Origin: Burkholderia sp. 8Y
GTDB taxonomy: Bacteria > Pseudomonadota > Gammaproteobacteria > Burkholderiales > Burkholderiaceae
Direction of reading: 5' to 3'
Length of the DNA stretch: 64,000 bases
NCBI RefSeq assembly: GCF_902506145.1
Contig: NZ_LR733520.1
Location: 2,691,044 to 2,755,043, forward strand
This document shows, in pieces, positions 32,915 through 40,982 of the stretch. Both the position numbers and the translations under genes were made by a program. Within the stretch, counting starts at the first letter, position 1. Each line of letters opens with the position of its first letter. The notes beneath the pieces are model-generated. The model ran no database searches. It was not told the origin of the DNA and saw only the letters and a list, made by a program, of their open reading frames with translations.

Positions 32915-34711
32915 TCAGTTCACTTCCTTGAACTCGATGCGGCGGTTCGCCAGGCGGCCCGCAGGCGTCGAGTTGTCGGCGATCGGATTGACCTCGCCGA
33001 AACCTTCCGCCTTCAAAGAATTCGCCGGGATGCCGTGCTTCACGAGATACGCGCGCACAGCTTCCGCGCGCTTCTTCGACAGCTCGACGTTGAGCGCCGG
33101 GCTGCCCGTGTTGTCCGAGTACCCGGCGATTTGCAGCATGATGGGCGCGCCATGTTCATCGCAGGCTTTCAGGGCTTGCGCGGACTTCGCGAGCGCAGCC
33201 ATCGCGCTTGCAGGCGGCGTGTTCGAACCGGTGCGGAAGTTGATCGGCTTCAGATTGAGCATTCGCGCGATAGCCGGCGCGGAGCAGGCCTCCCCGTTTG
33301 CCGATGCCGATGCCGATGTCGCAGCCGATGCGGGCACTGCCGCCGACGCCGCCGATGAAGCCACCGCCGACGCCGCGTCTGATGCCGCCGCGTCCGCGTG
33401 CGGCGAAGCGAGGCCGATGTTCCACCCCGAGCCGAACAGCGCCTTCAGCTTGTCGAGCCAGCCGAGTTTTGTGTCAGCGGCCTTTCCGCCAAGTTCGATC
33501 TTGTCGCCGGTGATCTGCACGCGTGCGCCCGGCAGCGCCATCACGGGCGCGAGGGTGTCCAGCTTGTCGAGCCACGTCGACGGCTTCGTGTCCGGATCCA
33601 CGGCGACGTTCGCGTGGAACTTGTCCGCGCCGAACCTGGCCGACAGGAGATCGATGAGCCGCTGGCGCTCCTCGTCGCTGCCGACTGTCGCCTTGACGGT
33701 CGGCACGCCCGAGGCGTCGACGGTGATGGATGCCAGCGCGTTCTTGCCCGGCAGCAGCGTCGGCATGGACGCCTGGCTCGCGACCGGGACGCCGCTCGCC
33801 GCTGCGTCCGACGACGATGCGCCAGCCGAATCCGACGCCGCACTGCCCGATGCGCCAGCCGAATCCGACGCCGCACTGCCCGATGCGGAAGCCGATCCGT
33901 CGGCCTGCGCGTCCTGCGCCGCTTCCTTCGGCTTGTCTTCCGTCGAGCAACCGCGCGCGACGAGCGCTGCGAACAGCGCGAGCGCGGCGGCGTTCGCCAC
34001 CCACAGCCACTTGCGCTTGCTGGACTTTTCCTGGGCTTCCTCGCTCTTGGGCGCGGGGTACAGGTCGCTGTGGATCGGGAACGCAGCGGCTTCCTGCGTG
34101 GACGGATGTTCCAGATGCGACGACACCGCCTTCAGCCGCGACGCCACGCCGGCCAGAAACCCGCCGACAGAGCCGAGACCGAGCGCCTGCGCGAAGGCGT
34201 CCGTCATGTTCGCCCGAACGACGGGCAGTTGGTGTCCGAGCAGCGTCGGCAACTGGCCGACCTGACCGTTGTGCTGCGTGAAGTGGCGCTTGAGCAGCCC
34301 GAGAATGGTCGCGCCGACCACGCCGGCCAGCACGCGCGTGACGTGCGCCGGCACGCCGGAGTATTCGGCGATGCGCGCGCTCAGCGCGTTCACGTTGTCA
34401 TGCGATGCGACCGCGCCATCCACCGATGCGCTCGTGGCCAGCAGCGTTTGCATGCCGTCGTCATTGAGCACGAAATGCGGCAGTTCGTCGGCGATATGCG
34501 TGTTGACGCCCGGCGACATGACCGCGTTGAACAGATTGCGCGCGCCGTCGAGCGAGGACGCCTTGTTCATCATCGAGCCGATGAGCGCCGGCCCGCACAG
34601 CGAAATGACGCGCTTGGCGGATTCGGGCGCGCAGCCGACGCGTGCGGCGAGATGCTGCAACACGCTTTCGTTCAAATCGGCCTGCGCCATCTGATTGAGG
34701 TTGATGCTCAT
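32915..34711 (-). CDS. DUF937-transmembrane-OmpA fusion protein
   Basis: The start at 34711 (MSINLNQMAQADLNESVLQH) gives 598 residues. In order: an N-terminal DUF937-like helical domain (about residues 1-190), one membrane helix (WLWVANAAALALFAALVARG), Ala/Ser-rich linkers, a BON-like segment (TVKATVGSDEERQRLIDLLS), a second Ala/Ser linker, and a C-terminal OmpA domain (LQIAGYSDNTGSPALNVELS, then KKRAEAVRAYL). A cytoplasmic DUF937 domain and a periplasmic peptidoglycan-binding end are expected. A 33-bp tandem duplication encodes part of the first linker. Function unknown. Confidence 0.85.
   Translation of the reverse strand: MSINLNQMAQADLNESVLQHLAARVGCAPESAKRVISLCGPALIGSMMNKASSLDGARNLFNAVMSPGVNTHIADELPHFVLNDDGMQTLLATSASVDGAVASHDNVNALSARIAEYSGVPAHVTRVLAGVVGATILGLLKRHFTQHNGQVGQLPTLLGHQLPVVRANMTDAFAQALGLGSVGGFLAGVASRLKAVSSHLEHPSTQEAAAFPIHSDLYPAPKSEEAQEKSSKRKWLWVANAAALALFAALVARGCSTEDKPKEAAQDAQADGSASASGSAASDSAGASGSAASDSAGASSSDAAASGVPVASQASMPTLLPGKNALASITVDASGVPTVKATVGSDEERQRLIDLLSARFGADKFHANVAVDPDTKPSTWLDKLDTLAPVMALPGARVQITGDKIELGGKAADTKLGWLDKLKALFGSGWNIGLASPHADAAASDAASAVASSAASAAVPASAATSASASANGEACSAPAIARMLNLKPINFRTGSNTPPASAMAALAKSAQALKACDEHGAPIMLQIAGYSDNTGSPALNVELSKKRAEAVRAYLVKHGIPANSLKAEGFGEVNPIADNSTPAGRLANRRIEFKEVN
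33816..33881. repeat. 33-bp tandem duplication in the linker of the DUF937-OmpA gene
   Basis: Two adjacent identical 33-base units (33816-33848 and 33849-33881) encode a repeated 11-residue GSAASDSAGAS block. The copies look identical at the nucleotide level, suggesting a recent in-frame slippage that lengthens the periplasmic linker. Confidence 0.85.
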
Positions 34712-35028
34712 TGGGAAGACTTCCGGAAAAAGCGTTGTTGCACCGGGCACGATCGCCCGCTTCAGGCCGAACGATTATAGGTTCGGGCTCCTGCAAGTCA
34801 GCATGGCGGACTGAACAATCGGATTTGTCTCAGCTCTCATTTCTTTAGGACTGCGCCTCAGAAAAGTTGTCGATGCTGTGACAACCGGGCGCTCGGGTCC
34901 GCCCGCCAATGAAGAGAGCGATGCGTCTACCCGTCCGCCGAAACGCCGGCCTATGATTCAGAAATTCGAGATGGCGCCGACGCGACACAACGCGCCGCGC
35001 CGCGCAGCGCGAGACAGGAGACCGCCGT

Positions 35029-36738
35029 ATGAACGTTCCATCAGCCGATGCACCCGCAAGCCGGTTCGGACAAACGCACGAGGTCACGAATCAGGCGCCG
35101 CCGCTTGGCGATTACGACGCGTTCGCGACCGACTGCGCGCTTGCCGCCGCGCTCGAACGTGAAGGCGCGGGCTGGCATGCCGATGCGCTCAGCCGCGACG
35201 GCCGCGCGCTCACGCAGCCGGACGTCCTCGCACTCGCCGATCTCGCCAACCGCCACACGCCGGAACTTGCGACGCACGATGCCCGCGGCGAACGCATCGA
35301 CGCGATCGAGTTTCATCCGGCGTGGCAGGAACTGCTGCGCCGGCTGCGGCACGCGGGCCTGCACGCGCTGCCGTTCGAACCGCAGGCGCGCGCCGGTTCC
35401 ATGCCCGCGCGCTGCGCCGGCTACTTCCTGCACGGCCAGCTCGAATCCGGTTCGCTGTGTCCGGTCACGATGACCTTCGCCAGCATTCCGGTGCTGCGCA
35501 ACGAGCCGGCGCTCTACGCGCGGCTCGCGGGGCCGCTGCTGTCGCGCGAGCACGACCCGCGCGATATCCCGCTCGACGCCGGCAAGCGGTCGATGATGAT
35601 CGGCATGGGCATGACCGAGAAACAGGGCGGCTCGGACGTGCGCAGCAATCGCACGCGCGCCGAGCCGATCGGCGCGGGCGGGCGCGGCGGCGAATATCGG
35701 CTCGTCGGCCACAAGTGGTTCTTTTCGGCGCCGCAATGCGACGCGCATCTCGTTCTCGCGCGCACTGCCAGCGAGGGCGCGCTGTCGTGCTTCTACGTGC
35801 CGCGTTTCGCGCCGGATGGCCGCAAGAACGCGGCTCACGTGCAGCGTCTGAAGGACAAGCTCGGCAATCGCTCGAACGCGAGCAGCGAAGTCGAATTCCT
35901 CGATGCCTACGGCGTCATGGTCGGCGATGAAGGGCGCGGCGTGCCGACGATCATCGAAATGGCGAACTTCACGCGGCTCGACTGCGTGATCGGCAGCGCG
36001 GCGCTGATGCGCGCGGCGCTCGTGCAGGCGATCCATCACGCGCGGCACCGGAGCGCGTTCGGCGCGCGGCTCGTCGATCAACCCTTGATGCGCAACGTGC
36101 TCGCCGATCTTGCGCTGGAATCCGAGGCCGCGACGCTGCTGTTCATGCGGCTCGCGGGCGCGTTCGAGCGAAGCGCGGCGGCGGCAAGCGCGCCGGCGGA
36201 GCGCGCGTGGCGGCGCATCGTGACGCCCGCCGCGAAGTTTTGGGTCTGCAAGCGCGCGCTCGAATTCACGGGCGAAGCCATGGAAGTCTGGGGCGGCAAC
36301 GGCTATGTCGAATCTGGCCCGATGGCGCGTTTCTACCGCGAAGCGCCGGTCAATTCGATCTGGGAAGGCTCGGGCAACGTGATGTGTCTCGACGTGCTGC
36401 GCGCATTCGAGCGCGAACAGGAAGCGGCGCACGCGCTTTTCGACGACTGGCGCGACGCGGCGTCCGCCCATCCGGCGCTAGGCCTGGCGCTCGGCGCGCT
36501 GGTCCACATGCTGACGGGCGATGCATCGGAACGAGAAGCGTCGGCGCGGCGCATCGCGCAGCAACTGGCGCTGTGCGCGCAGGGGGTGTTGCTCGCGCGT
36601 CATGCGCCGGAGCAGGTGGCGCAGGCGTTCATCGAGACGCGGCTTGGCGATGCGCGCGGCGAAACGGGGCGCGTCTACGGCACGCTGCCGGCGCGGTTCG
36701 ATCATGCGGGGATTGTGGCGCGGGCGTTTGAGGGGTAG
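35029..36738 (+). CDS. aidB: AidB-like acyl-CoA dehydrogenase family protein
   Basis: The 569-residue protein is close in length to E. coli AidB and shows the AidB hallmark GMGMTEKQGGSDVRSN, the flavin-binding YRLVGHKWFFSAPQCDAHLV, RLKDKLGNRSNASSEVEF and EVWGGNGYVESGPMARFYRE. AidB proteins bind FAD and DNA and are linked to alkylation resistance, with weak acyl-CoA dehydrogenase activity. An AGGAG site precedes the ATG. No Ada-type operator is visible upstream, so regulation by alkylation damage cannot be claimed. Confidence 0.9.
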   Translation: MNVPSADAPASRFGQTHEVTNQAPPLGDYDAFATDCALAAALEREGAGWHADALSRDGRALTQPDVLALADLANRHTPELATHDARGERIDAIEFHPAWQELLRRLRHAGLHALPFEPQARAGSMPARCAGYFLHGQLESGSLCPVTMTFASIPVLRNEPALYARLAGPLLSREHDPRDIPLDAGKRSMMIGMGMTEKQGGSDVRSNRTRAEPIGAGGRGGEYRLVGHKWFFSAPQCDAHLVLARTASEGALSCFYVPRFAPDGRKNAAHVQRLKDKLGNRSNASSEVEFLDAYGVMVGDEGRGVPTIIEMANFTRLDCVIGSAALMRAALVQAIHHARHRSAFGARLVDQPLMRNVLADLALESEAATLLFMRLAGAFERSAAAASAPAERAWRRIVTPAAKFWVCKRALEFTGEAMEVWGGNGYVESGPMARFYREAPVNSIWEGSGNVMCLDVLRAFEREQEAAHALFDDWRDAASAHPALGLALGALVHMLTGDASEREASARRIAQQLALCAQGVLLARHAPEQVAQAFIETRLGDARGETGRVYGTLPARFDHAGIVARAFEG

Positions 36739-37466
36739 CGCGGACGTAAGGCGCGCGACGAGGCTTTGGTGTCGCGGGAAAGCGGCGGCGATTGCCGAGG
36801 CCAGAGGTTGCGCGGTCAAGTCGCGGCGATGGCTGCGTGCCAAACCGCGGCCCGCGCCACCGATGCGTGCGCCGCGATGTCTCGAGGAAGCAGAAGCGGG
36901 CGCCAGCAACGCCCATCGCGAAAAGCCGCGCGACGAGGCCGGGCGCGACGGCAACCGCCGCTGTCAGAGCGCGAACGCCCAGACTCGGTAGCAATGAGTC
37001 AAAAAAGGGAAAGCGACGAACTGCAACGCCCACCGCGAAAGGCCACGCGACGGCAACCGCCGCTGTCAGAAAGCGAGCGCCCAAATTTCGCGGCAATGCG
37101 CTTCAAAAGGAAAAGCGACCAGGCGCAACGCCCACCGCGAAAGGCTGCCCAATAAGATCTCGCAGCGATGCCTGCCCGCCGAGAAATAACCCCGCACGAC
37201 GGCAACCGCCGCTGTCAGACCACGAACGCTCAGACTGCGTAGCAATGCGTTAAGAACGGGGAAAGCGCCCAACTGCAACGCCCACCGCGAAAGGCCACGC
37301 GGCCGCAACCGCCGCTGCCAGACCGCGAACGCCCAGACTCGGTAGCAATGCGCTTCAAAAAGGTAAAGCGCCCAGCCGCAACACCCACGACGAAAGGCCG
37401 CGCGAAGCAACGACTCCGCGATACCCGCGTGCCAAAACCAACGCCGCCGACGCCCAACCAAGCGCC
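36739..37466. repeat. gene-free region with degenerate tandem repeats of about 103 bp
   Basis: Between aidB and the flagellar group, a block starting GCAACGCCCACCGCGAAAGG recurs at 36906, 37023, 37125, 37275 and 37378 (spacings 117, 102, 150 and 103). Each full unit also contains GGCAACCGCCGCTGTCAGA, then CGAACGCCCAGACTCGGTAG, then GCAATGCG and an A-rich GGGAAAGCG end. Copies differ by scattered substitutions and a roughly 48-bp insertion in the third. Overlapping open frames rich in Arg, Gly and Phe are repeat artefacts. 36739-36905 has no recognised feature. Confidence 0.85.
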
Positions 37467-37769
37467 TCACCGCACCGCCCGCCCCGCCTCCCTTATCGGT
37501 TCCTCGTTCTCCAGCCGATACACCCACGAAAGCAGTTCCGCCACCGCCTGATACAGCGCAGGCGGAATATGCGCGTCGAGGTCGACCTGCATCAGCAGCG
37601 AAACCATGTCCGGCGAATCGTGCACGTAGACGCCCGCCTCCTTCGCGCGCTGCACGATCATCTCCGCGACGAGCCCATAGCCCTTCGCGACGACGCGCGG
37701 CGTCGCTTCCCGCTTGCCGGCTTCATAGACGAGCGCCGTCGCCTGCTTGCGGCTGTACGGCGTGCTCAT
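37467..37769 (-). CDS. FlhB C-terminal domain-like protein (FlhX-type)
   Basis: The 100-residue product matches the cytoplasmic part of FlhB downstream of the autocleavage site. YSRKQATALVYEAGKREATP corresponds to the region after NPTH in the full FlhB encoded at 60149-61357, and RVVAKGYGLVAEMI and IPPALYQAVAELLSWVYRLE match its later segments. It has no membrane domain and no NPTH. By analogy with Helicobacter FlhX it may substitute for the cleaved FlhB fragment in export-specificity control. It overlaps the fliK-like gene by 4 bp. Confidence 0.85.
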   Translation of the reverse strand: MSTPYSRKQATALVYEAGKREATPRVVAKGYGLVAEMIVQRAKEAGVYVHDSPDMVSLLMQVDLDAHIPPALYQAVAELLSWVYRLENEEPIREAGRAVR

Positions 37770-39112
37770 GCCGCGCCTCCCTCGCCGCGCGGCGATGCGC
37801 CAAACAGATGCGCAAGCGGCGAACGAACCGGCTTCGGCGTCGCGTGGGCGGCGTCGCCGGTCGTGTCGATGTCCGCCGCGCCGTCGATGGAGCGCACCGA
37901 GAATGACGCCAGCGCGATGCCCGCCGCGTCCAGTTGACGCGCGAACGCCGCGCCATCCGCCGCGAGCCGGGCCGCGCCCTTGTCGCTCGCGTTGATGCGC
38001 GCGACGAGCTTCTCTCCGCTCAGAACCAGTTCCGCGTCCACCGTGCCGAGCGCCGGCAGCGACAGCGTGATGCGCGTGCGCCACCCGCGCTCGTCCGCCA
38101 CCGCGTCCGGCGTGCGCGCATCGCGCGGCTCACGGGCAATGTCCCACTCGAAACGCGTGCCCGGCCACGCCTCGCCCTGCCAGCGGAACTGCCCGTTGGC
38201 AAGGAGATCGAGCTGCTGGCGCACGATATCCAGCGTCGCCGGATGCACGCCCGCCGCCACCGATGCCTGCATCGCCGATTCCGACGGCGTGGGCGGCGGG
38301 CTTGCGCTCCCCGCGCTCGCGCTTCCGCTCTGCGAATGCGAAAGCGCCGACGCGGGCGCGTCGCGCACCGATGCCGCCAGCGCCGCCGCCTGCTGCGGCG
38401 TTTGCGGCATTTCGACGACGCGCGCGGGCGTCGGCGCGGCGGCGTCGTGTAGATCGGAAAAAGCGGGGGAAGCGGAAAGCGCGGGCGCAGTGTGCGCGGC
38501 GTCGGATGCGCCTTCGCTCGCAAATTCGAACGGCAGCGAAAGCGCGCGCGGATCGACGCGGGCCTGCGGCTCGTTGCCGAGCGTGGCGGCGCTGCGCTGT
38601 CCGGCAAGCCACTGCGCGAGATGCGATTCGTAGAAGAGCCCGCTTTCGCCGACGGTCTTCGCCAGCTCGCCCGCCAGCACCGACGCCGGCAGCGGCGGCA
38701 GGCTCTGGCTCGCGGCGCGCGCCGCCGCGACGGCGGCTGCGTTCGAGGAAAAAGCGGTGTCGAAAAGGCCGGTGGTGAGCGCGGCGAACGCGCTCGCGGG
38801 GCGCGGCGGCGTCGGCCACAACGGCGCGTCGCCGATCACGGCTGACGCCGTGCCGGAAAGACGCGAGATCACGTCGAGCGTTCGCGCGACGCTGGACAGC
38901 TCGGTCTGCGCCGATGCCGCCGGTCCCGACGCCGCGCCCGATTGCGGCGCGTCGGGCGTATCGACAGTCGCGGACGTGCCCGCCTGCGTCGTCGTGCGTG
39001 CGGCGGCGGCGCCCGCCGCGCCGTTCACCGCGTCGGCGGGCCGGATCGCGGAAAGGACGAGGTCCGTGCGGCCGGCCAGGAGCGTTGCGATCGCGGAGTC
39101 GAATCCTGTCAT
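37766..39112 (-). CDS. FliK-like flagellar hook-length control family protein (second copy)
   Basis: The 448-residue protein starts at 39112 behind AGGAATC. It has a long Ala/Ser/Pro-rich N-terminal region and a C-terminal Flg_hook-like domain (about residues 290-420; RITLSLPALGTVDAELVLSG, then AFARQLDAAGIALASFSV). A second, canonical fliK lies at 46508. This copy is coupled to an FlhB C-terminal domain gene, so the pair resembles a self-contained substrate-switch module. It is probably transcribed with fliS and fliT from the sigma-28 promoter. Confidence 0.8.
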   Translation of the reverse strand: MTGFDSAIATLLAGRTDLVLSAIRPADAVNGAAGAAAARTTTQAGTSATVDTPDAPQSGAASGPAASAQTELSSVARTLDVISRLSGTASAVIGDAPLWPTPPRPASAFAALTTGLFDTAFSSNAAAVAAARAASQSLPPLPASVLAGELAKTVGESGLFYESHLAQWLAGQRSAATLGNEPQARVDPRALSLPFEFASEGASDAAHTAPALSASPAFSDLHDAAAPTPARVVEMPQTPQQAAALAASVRDAPASALSHSQSGSASAGSASPPPTPSESAMQASVAAGVHPATLDIVRQQLDLLANGQFRWQGEAWPGTRFEWDIAREPRDARTPDAVADERGWRTRITLSLPALGTVDAELVLSGEKLVARINASDKGAARLAADGAAFARQLDAAGIALASFSVRSIDGAADIDTTGDAAHATPKPVRSPLAHLFGASPRGEGGAA

Positions 39113-39158
39113 GCCGAGATTCCTCAAGTACGTCCGCGAACCCTCGCGGCGTGTCTGT

Positions 39159-39488
39159 CTAGCGCAGTCCGATCATCTTTTTCAGGACGCGCGTCGGGCT
39201 GTTCACCGCGAAGAGCGCGGACAGACGCGCGAGGCTCGGCGATGTCAGATCGCGGATGGCGGCGTCGTCGGCGAGAATCTTCTTCACGAGGTCCAGCTTG
39301 CGCGCCCGCGCGGTCTCGTCGAGCGCGGAGCCGTGATCGGCGTCCTTCAACTGCTCGACGAGGTCGCGATACGTGCCCTGCATCGCCTTCAGATCGCCCC
39401 AGTCGCCTTCTCGCGCCGCCATCAGCATCTGGGCGGACAGCGCGGCAATGGCTTCGTAGTGAGCGAAGTATTCTTCTGTCGTTTTCAT
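39159..39488 (-). CDS. fliT: flagellar export chaperone FliT
   Basis: FliT is a small helical cytoplasmic protein that chaperones the filament cap FliD and in enteric bacteria also antagonises FlhDC. The 109-residue product is helical, starts MKTTEEYFAHYEAIAALSAQ, and is placed directly after fliS as usual. The sequence is weakly conserved in this family, so position supports the call as much as similarity does. Confidence 0.82.
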   Translation of the reverse strand: MKTTEEYFAHYEAIAALSAQMLMAAREGDWGDLKAMQGTYRDLVEQLKDADHGSALDETARARKLDLVKKILADDAAIRDLTSPSLARLSALFAVNSPTRVLKKMIGLR

Positions 39489-39519
39489 TCTTCTCCGGCG
39501 GTCGCCCGCCGATTTCCAT

Positions 39520-39939
39520 TCAGACGGCCGCAGCGGTCATTTGCGCCACTTCCGGTCCGATACCGACCCACGCTTCCTCGAGCGTCGCCAGCAGATTGTC
39601 GACTTCAACGAGCATCGTCTCGCTCTGCTCCAGGTTCGCCTGCAGCAGACGGCGCGTCATGTACGAGTAGAGCGCGTCGAGCCGCTGGGCGATTTCGCCG
39701 CCCGCGTCCTTGTTCAGCGCCTGCTGAAGCCCGCTTTCGATGATGCTGATCGCCTTGCCGATCGCCATGCCGCGCGCGCTCACGTTGTTCTGCTGCGTAT
39801 GCATCCGCGCCTGCGCGATCGCCTGCCGCGCGCCCTGATAGAGCATCACGATGAGCCGGTGCGGGCTGGCTCCCATGACGCCGGTCTGAACGCCGACGCG
39901 CGCATATGCGTTGGCTCCCGCCTGTCCCTGCGAAAACAT
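39520..39939 (-). CDS. fliS: flagellar export chaperone FliS
   Basis: FliS binds flagellin and keeps it export-competent. The 139-residue product has the conserved N-terminal ANAYARVGVQTGVMGASPHR followed by LIVMLYQGA, and the helices with IGKAISIIESGLQQALNKDAGG and LYSYMTRRLLQANLEQ; length and motifs fit well. It is the first gene after the FliA promoter at 40245-40271, but the 5' leader is unusually long (about 300 nt). Confidence 0.95.
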   Translation of the reverse strand: MFSQGQAGANAYARVGVQTGVMGASPHRLIVMLYQGARQAIAQARMHTQQNNVSARGMAIGKAISIIESGLQQALNKDAGGEIAQRLDALYSYMTRRLLQANLEQSETMLVEVDNLLATLEEAWVGIGPEVAQMTAAAV

Positions 39940-40244
39940 CGATGGCTCCTGTCTCGACGAGTGTCTCGGCTTCTCGCCCCGGTCAACCGGCGTGCGCTTT
40001 CGCGCGCGTTCCGGCTCCGTCTCGTCCCGTGCAAATCACTGCAGCCGGCGCGCGTGGCCTCTCGCCTTCACCCGCGCCGCCTGCAACCTGTTTTCCGTGC
40101 AACACGAAGGACGCGGCGCTTGGCACCCCGTTCCCCGCGTTGACGCCGGTTTTTTCCGGCCTGCAAACATCCGCACCGGCGCGATACACAAGGGCGCGGC
40201 TCGCTTTCGCGAGCGAACCATCGTTCGCCGGGCTGCTAACGGGG
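39940..40244 (-). other. long structured 5' leader of fliS, no gene seen
   Basis: About 300 nt lie between the FliA promoter and the fliS start. The leader contains two hairpins with GAAA tetraloops when read on the minus strand: GCTCGC-GAAA-GCGAGC (40214-40199) and GCGC-GAAA-GCGC (40005-39994). It also has CCGG-AAAAAA-CCGG near 40150. No convincing reading frame starts downstream of the promoter. It could be a regulatory leader or a small RNA; neither is shown. Confidence 0.45.
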
Positions 40245-40271
40245 TTATCGGAGAAACGCGGAAAAGCTTTA
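40245..40271 (-). promoter_or_regulatory. sigma-28 (FliA) promoter of fliS-fliT operon
   Basis: On the minus strand TAAAGCTT (40271-40264), an 11-base spacer, and TCCGATAA (40252-40245) match the FliA consensus with two mismatches. It points at fliS and its downstream genes. Confidence 0.85.
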
Positions 40272-40342
40272 GGGCGCAAGGGTTTGAGGGCCGAAGCAGG
40301 CTAAAGGGGCGGTATCGCGACGGCCGGCGGCGCTCGCCCGCG

Positions 40343-40711
40343 TCAGACGGAAATCTGCATGATGTCGTTGTAGGCGGTCACGAGCTTGTTGCGCACCTGC
40401 AAGCCGAACTGAAGGCCGACGTTCGCCTTCTGCATGTCCACCATCACGTCGTTGAGCGATACGTTCGGCGCGCCGATTTCAAATGCGTGCGCCTCGTTGA
40501 GCGCGGTCGTCTGGTTGTCGCTGATCTTGTCGATGGACGACTTCAGCGCGTCCGCGAAGCTGCCCGCGCTCGCCGCGCCCGAACCCGCGCTTTGTCCGGT
40601 CACCGCGCCGGAAGCCACCGTGGCCGCGCTGCCCGCGCCGCCCGCGGCTTGCGCCGACAGCGACTGAATGGCGCTCAATGCGGCGGAAAGCGGATTGATC
40701 GGAAAGTTCAT
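40343..40711 (-). CDS. fliE: flagellar hook-basal body complex protein FliE
   Basis: FliE connects the MS ring to the proximal rod. The start at 40711 (MNFPINPLSAALSAI) follows GGAG and gives 122 residues, the normal size. The C-terminal half carries the family motif FEIGAPNVSLNDVMVDMQKA followed by NVGLQFGLQVRNKLVTAYND. It is divergent from fliF with 271 bp between, presumably holding promoters for both early-class operons. Confidence 0.95.
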   Translation of the reverse strand: MNFPINPLSAALSAIQSLSAQAAGGAGSAATVASGAVTGQSAGSGAASAGSFADALKSSIDKISDNQTTALNEAHAFEIGAPNVSLNDVMVDMQKANVGLQFGLQVRNKLVTAYNDIMQISV

Positions 40712-40982
40712 ATTGACTCCGTGTGACAGCAAGTTGATGCAGGACCGTGGAAATGCCGGCGTCTGGCCGGCTCGGACGGACAGATAAAAAGGCTCGTCCG
40801 GGTATGAAAAAGATTAACAGCGGGCCTCGTTTCAAACCGCGCGAAGAACGGGGAAAACCCCGCTCTATTCACCGAATCGACTTGCAAGCGAGTGCGGATA
40901 ATCCATCTCGTGAAAAGACTTCCTTAACCGCTGACGACAACGCGGCGCGGGAAGAAGCCAAGATTCGGAGCTTCGACGCTAA
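40712..40982. promoter_or_regulatory. fliE/fliF divergent intergenic region
   Basis: The 271-bp region must hold the promoters for fliE (minus) and fliFGHIJ (plus). It is AT-richer than the genes. A perfect hairpin CGGGG-AAAA-CCCCG lies at 40849-40862. I see no sigma-28 motif, consistent with earlier-class expression under FlhDC and sigma-70, but no FlhDC box could be assigned with confidence. Confidence 0.4.
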
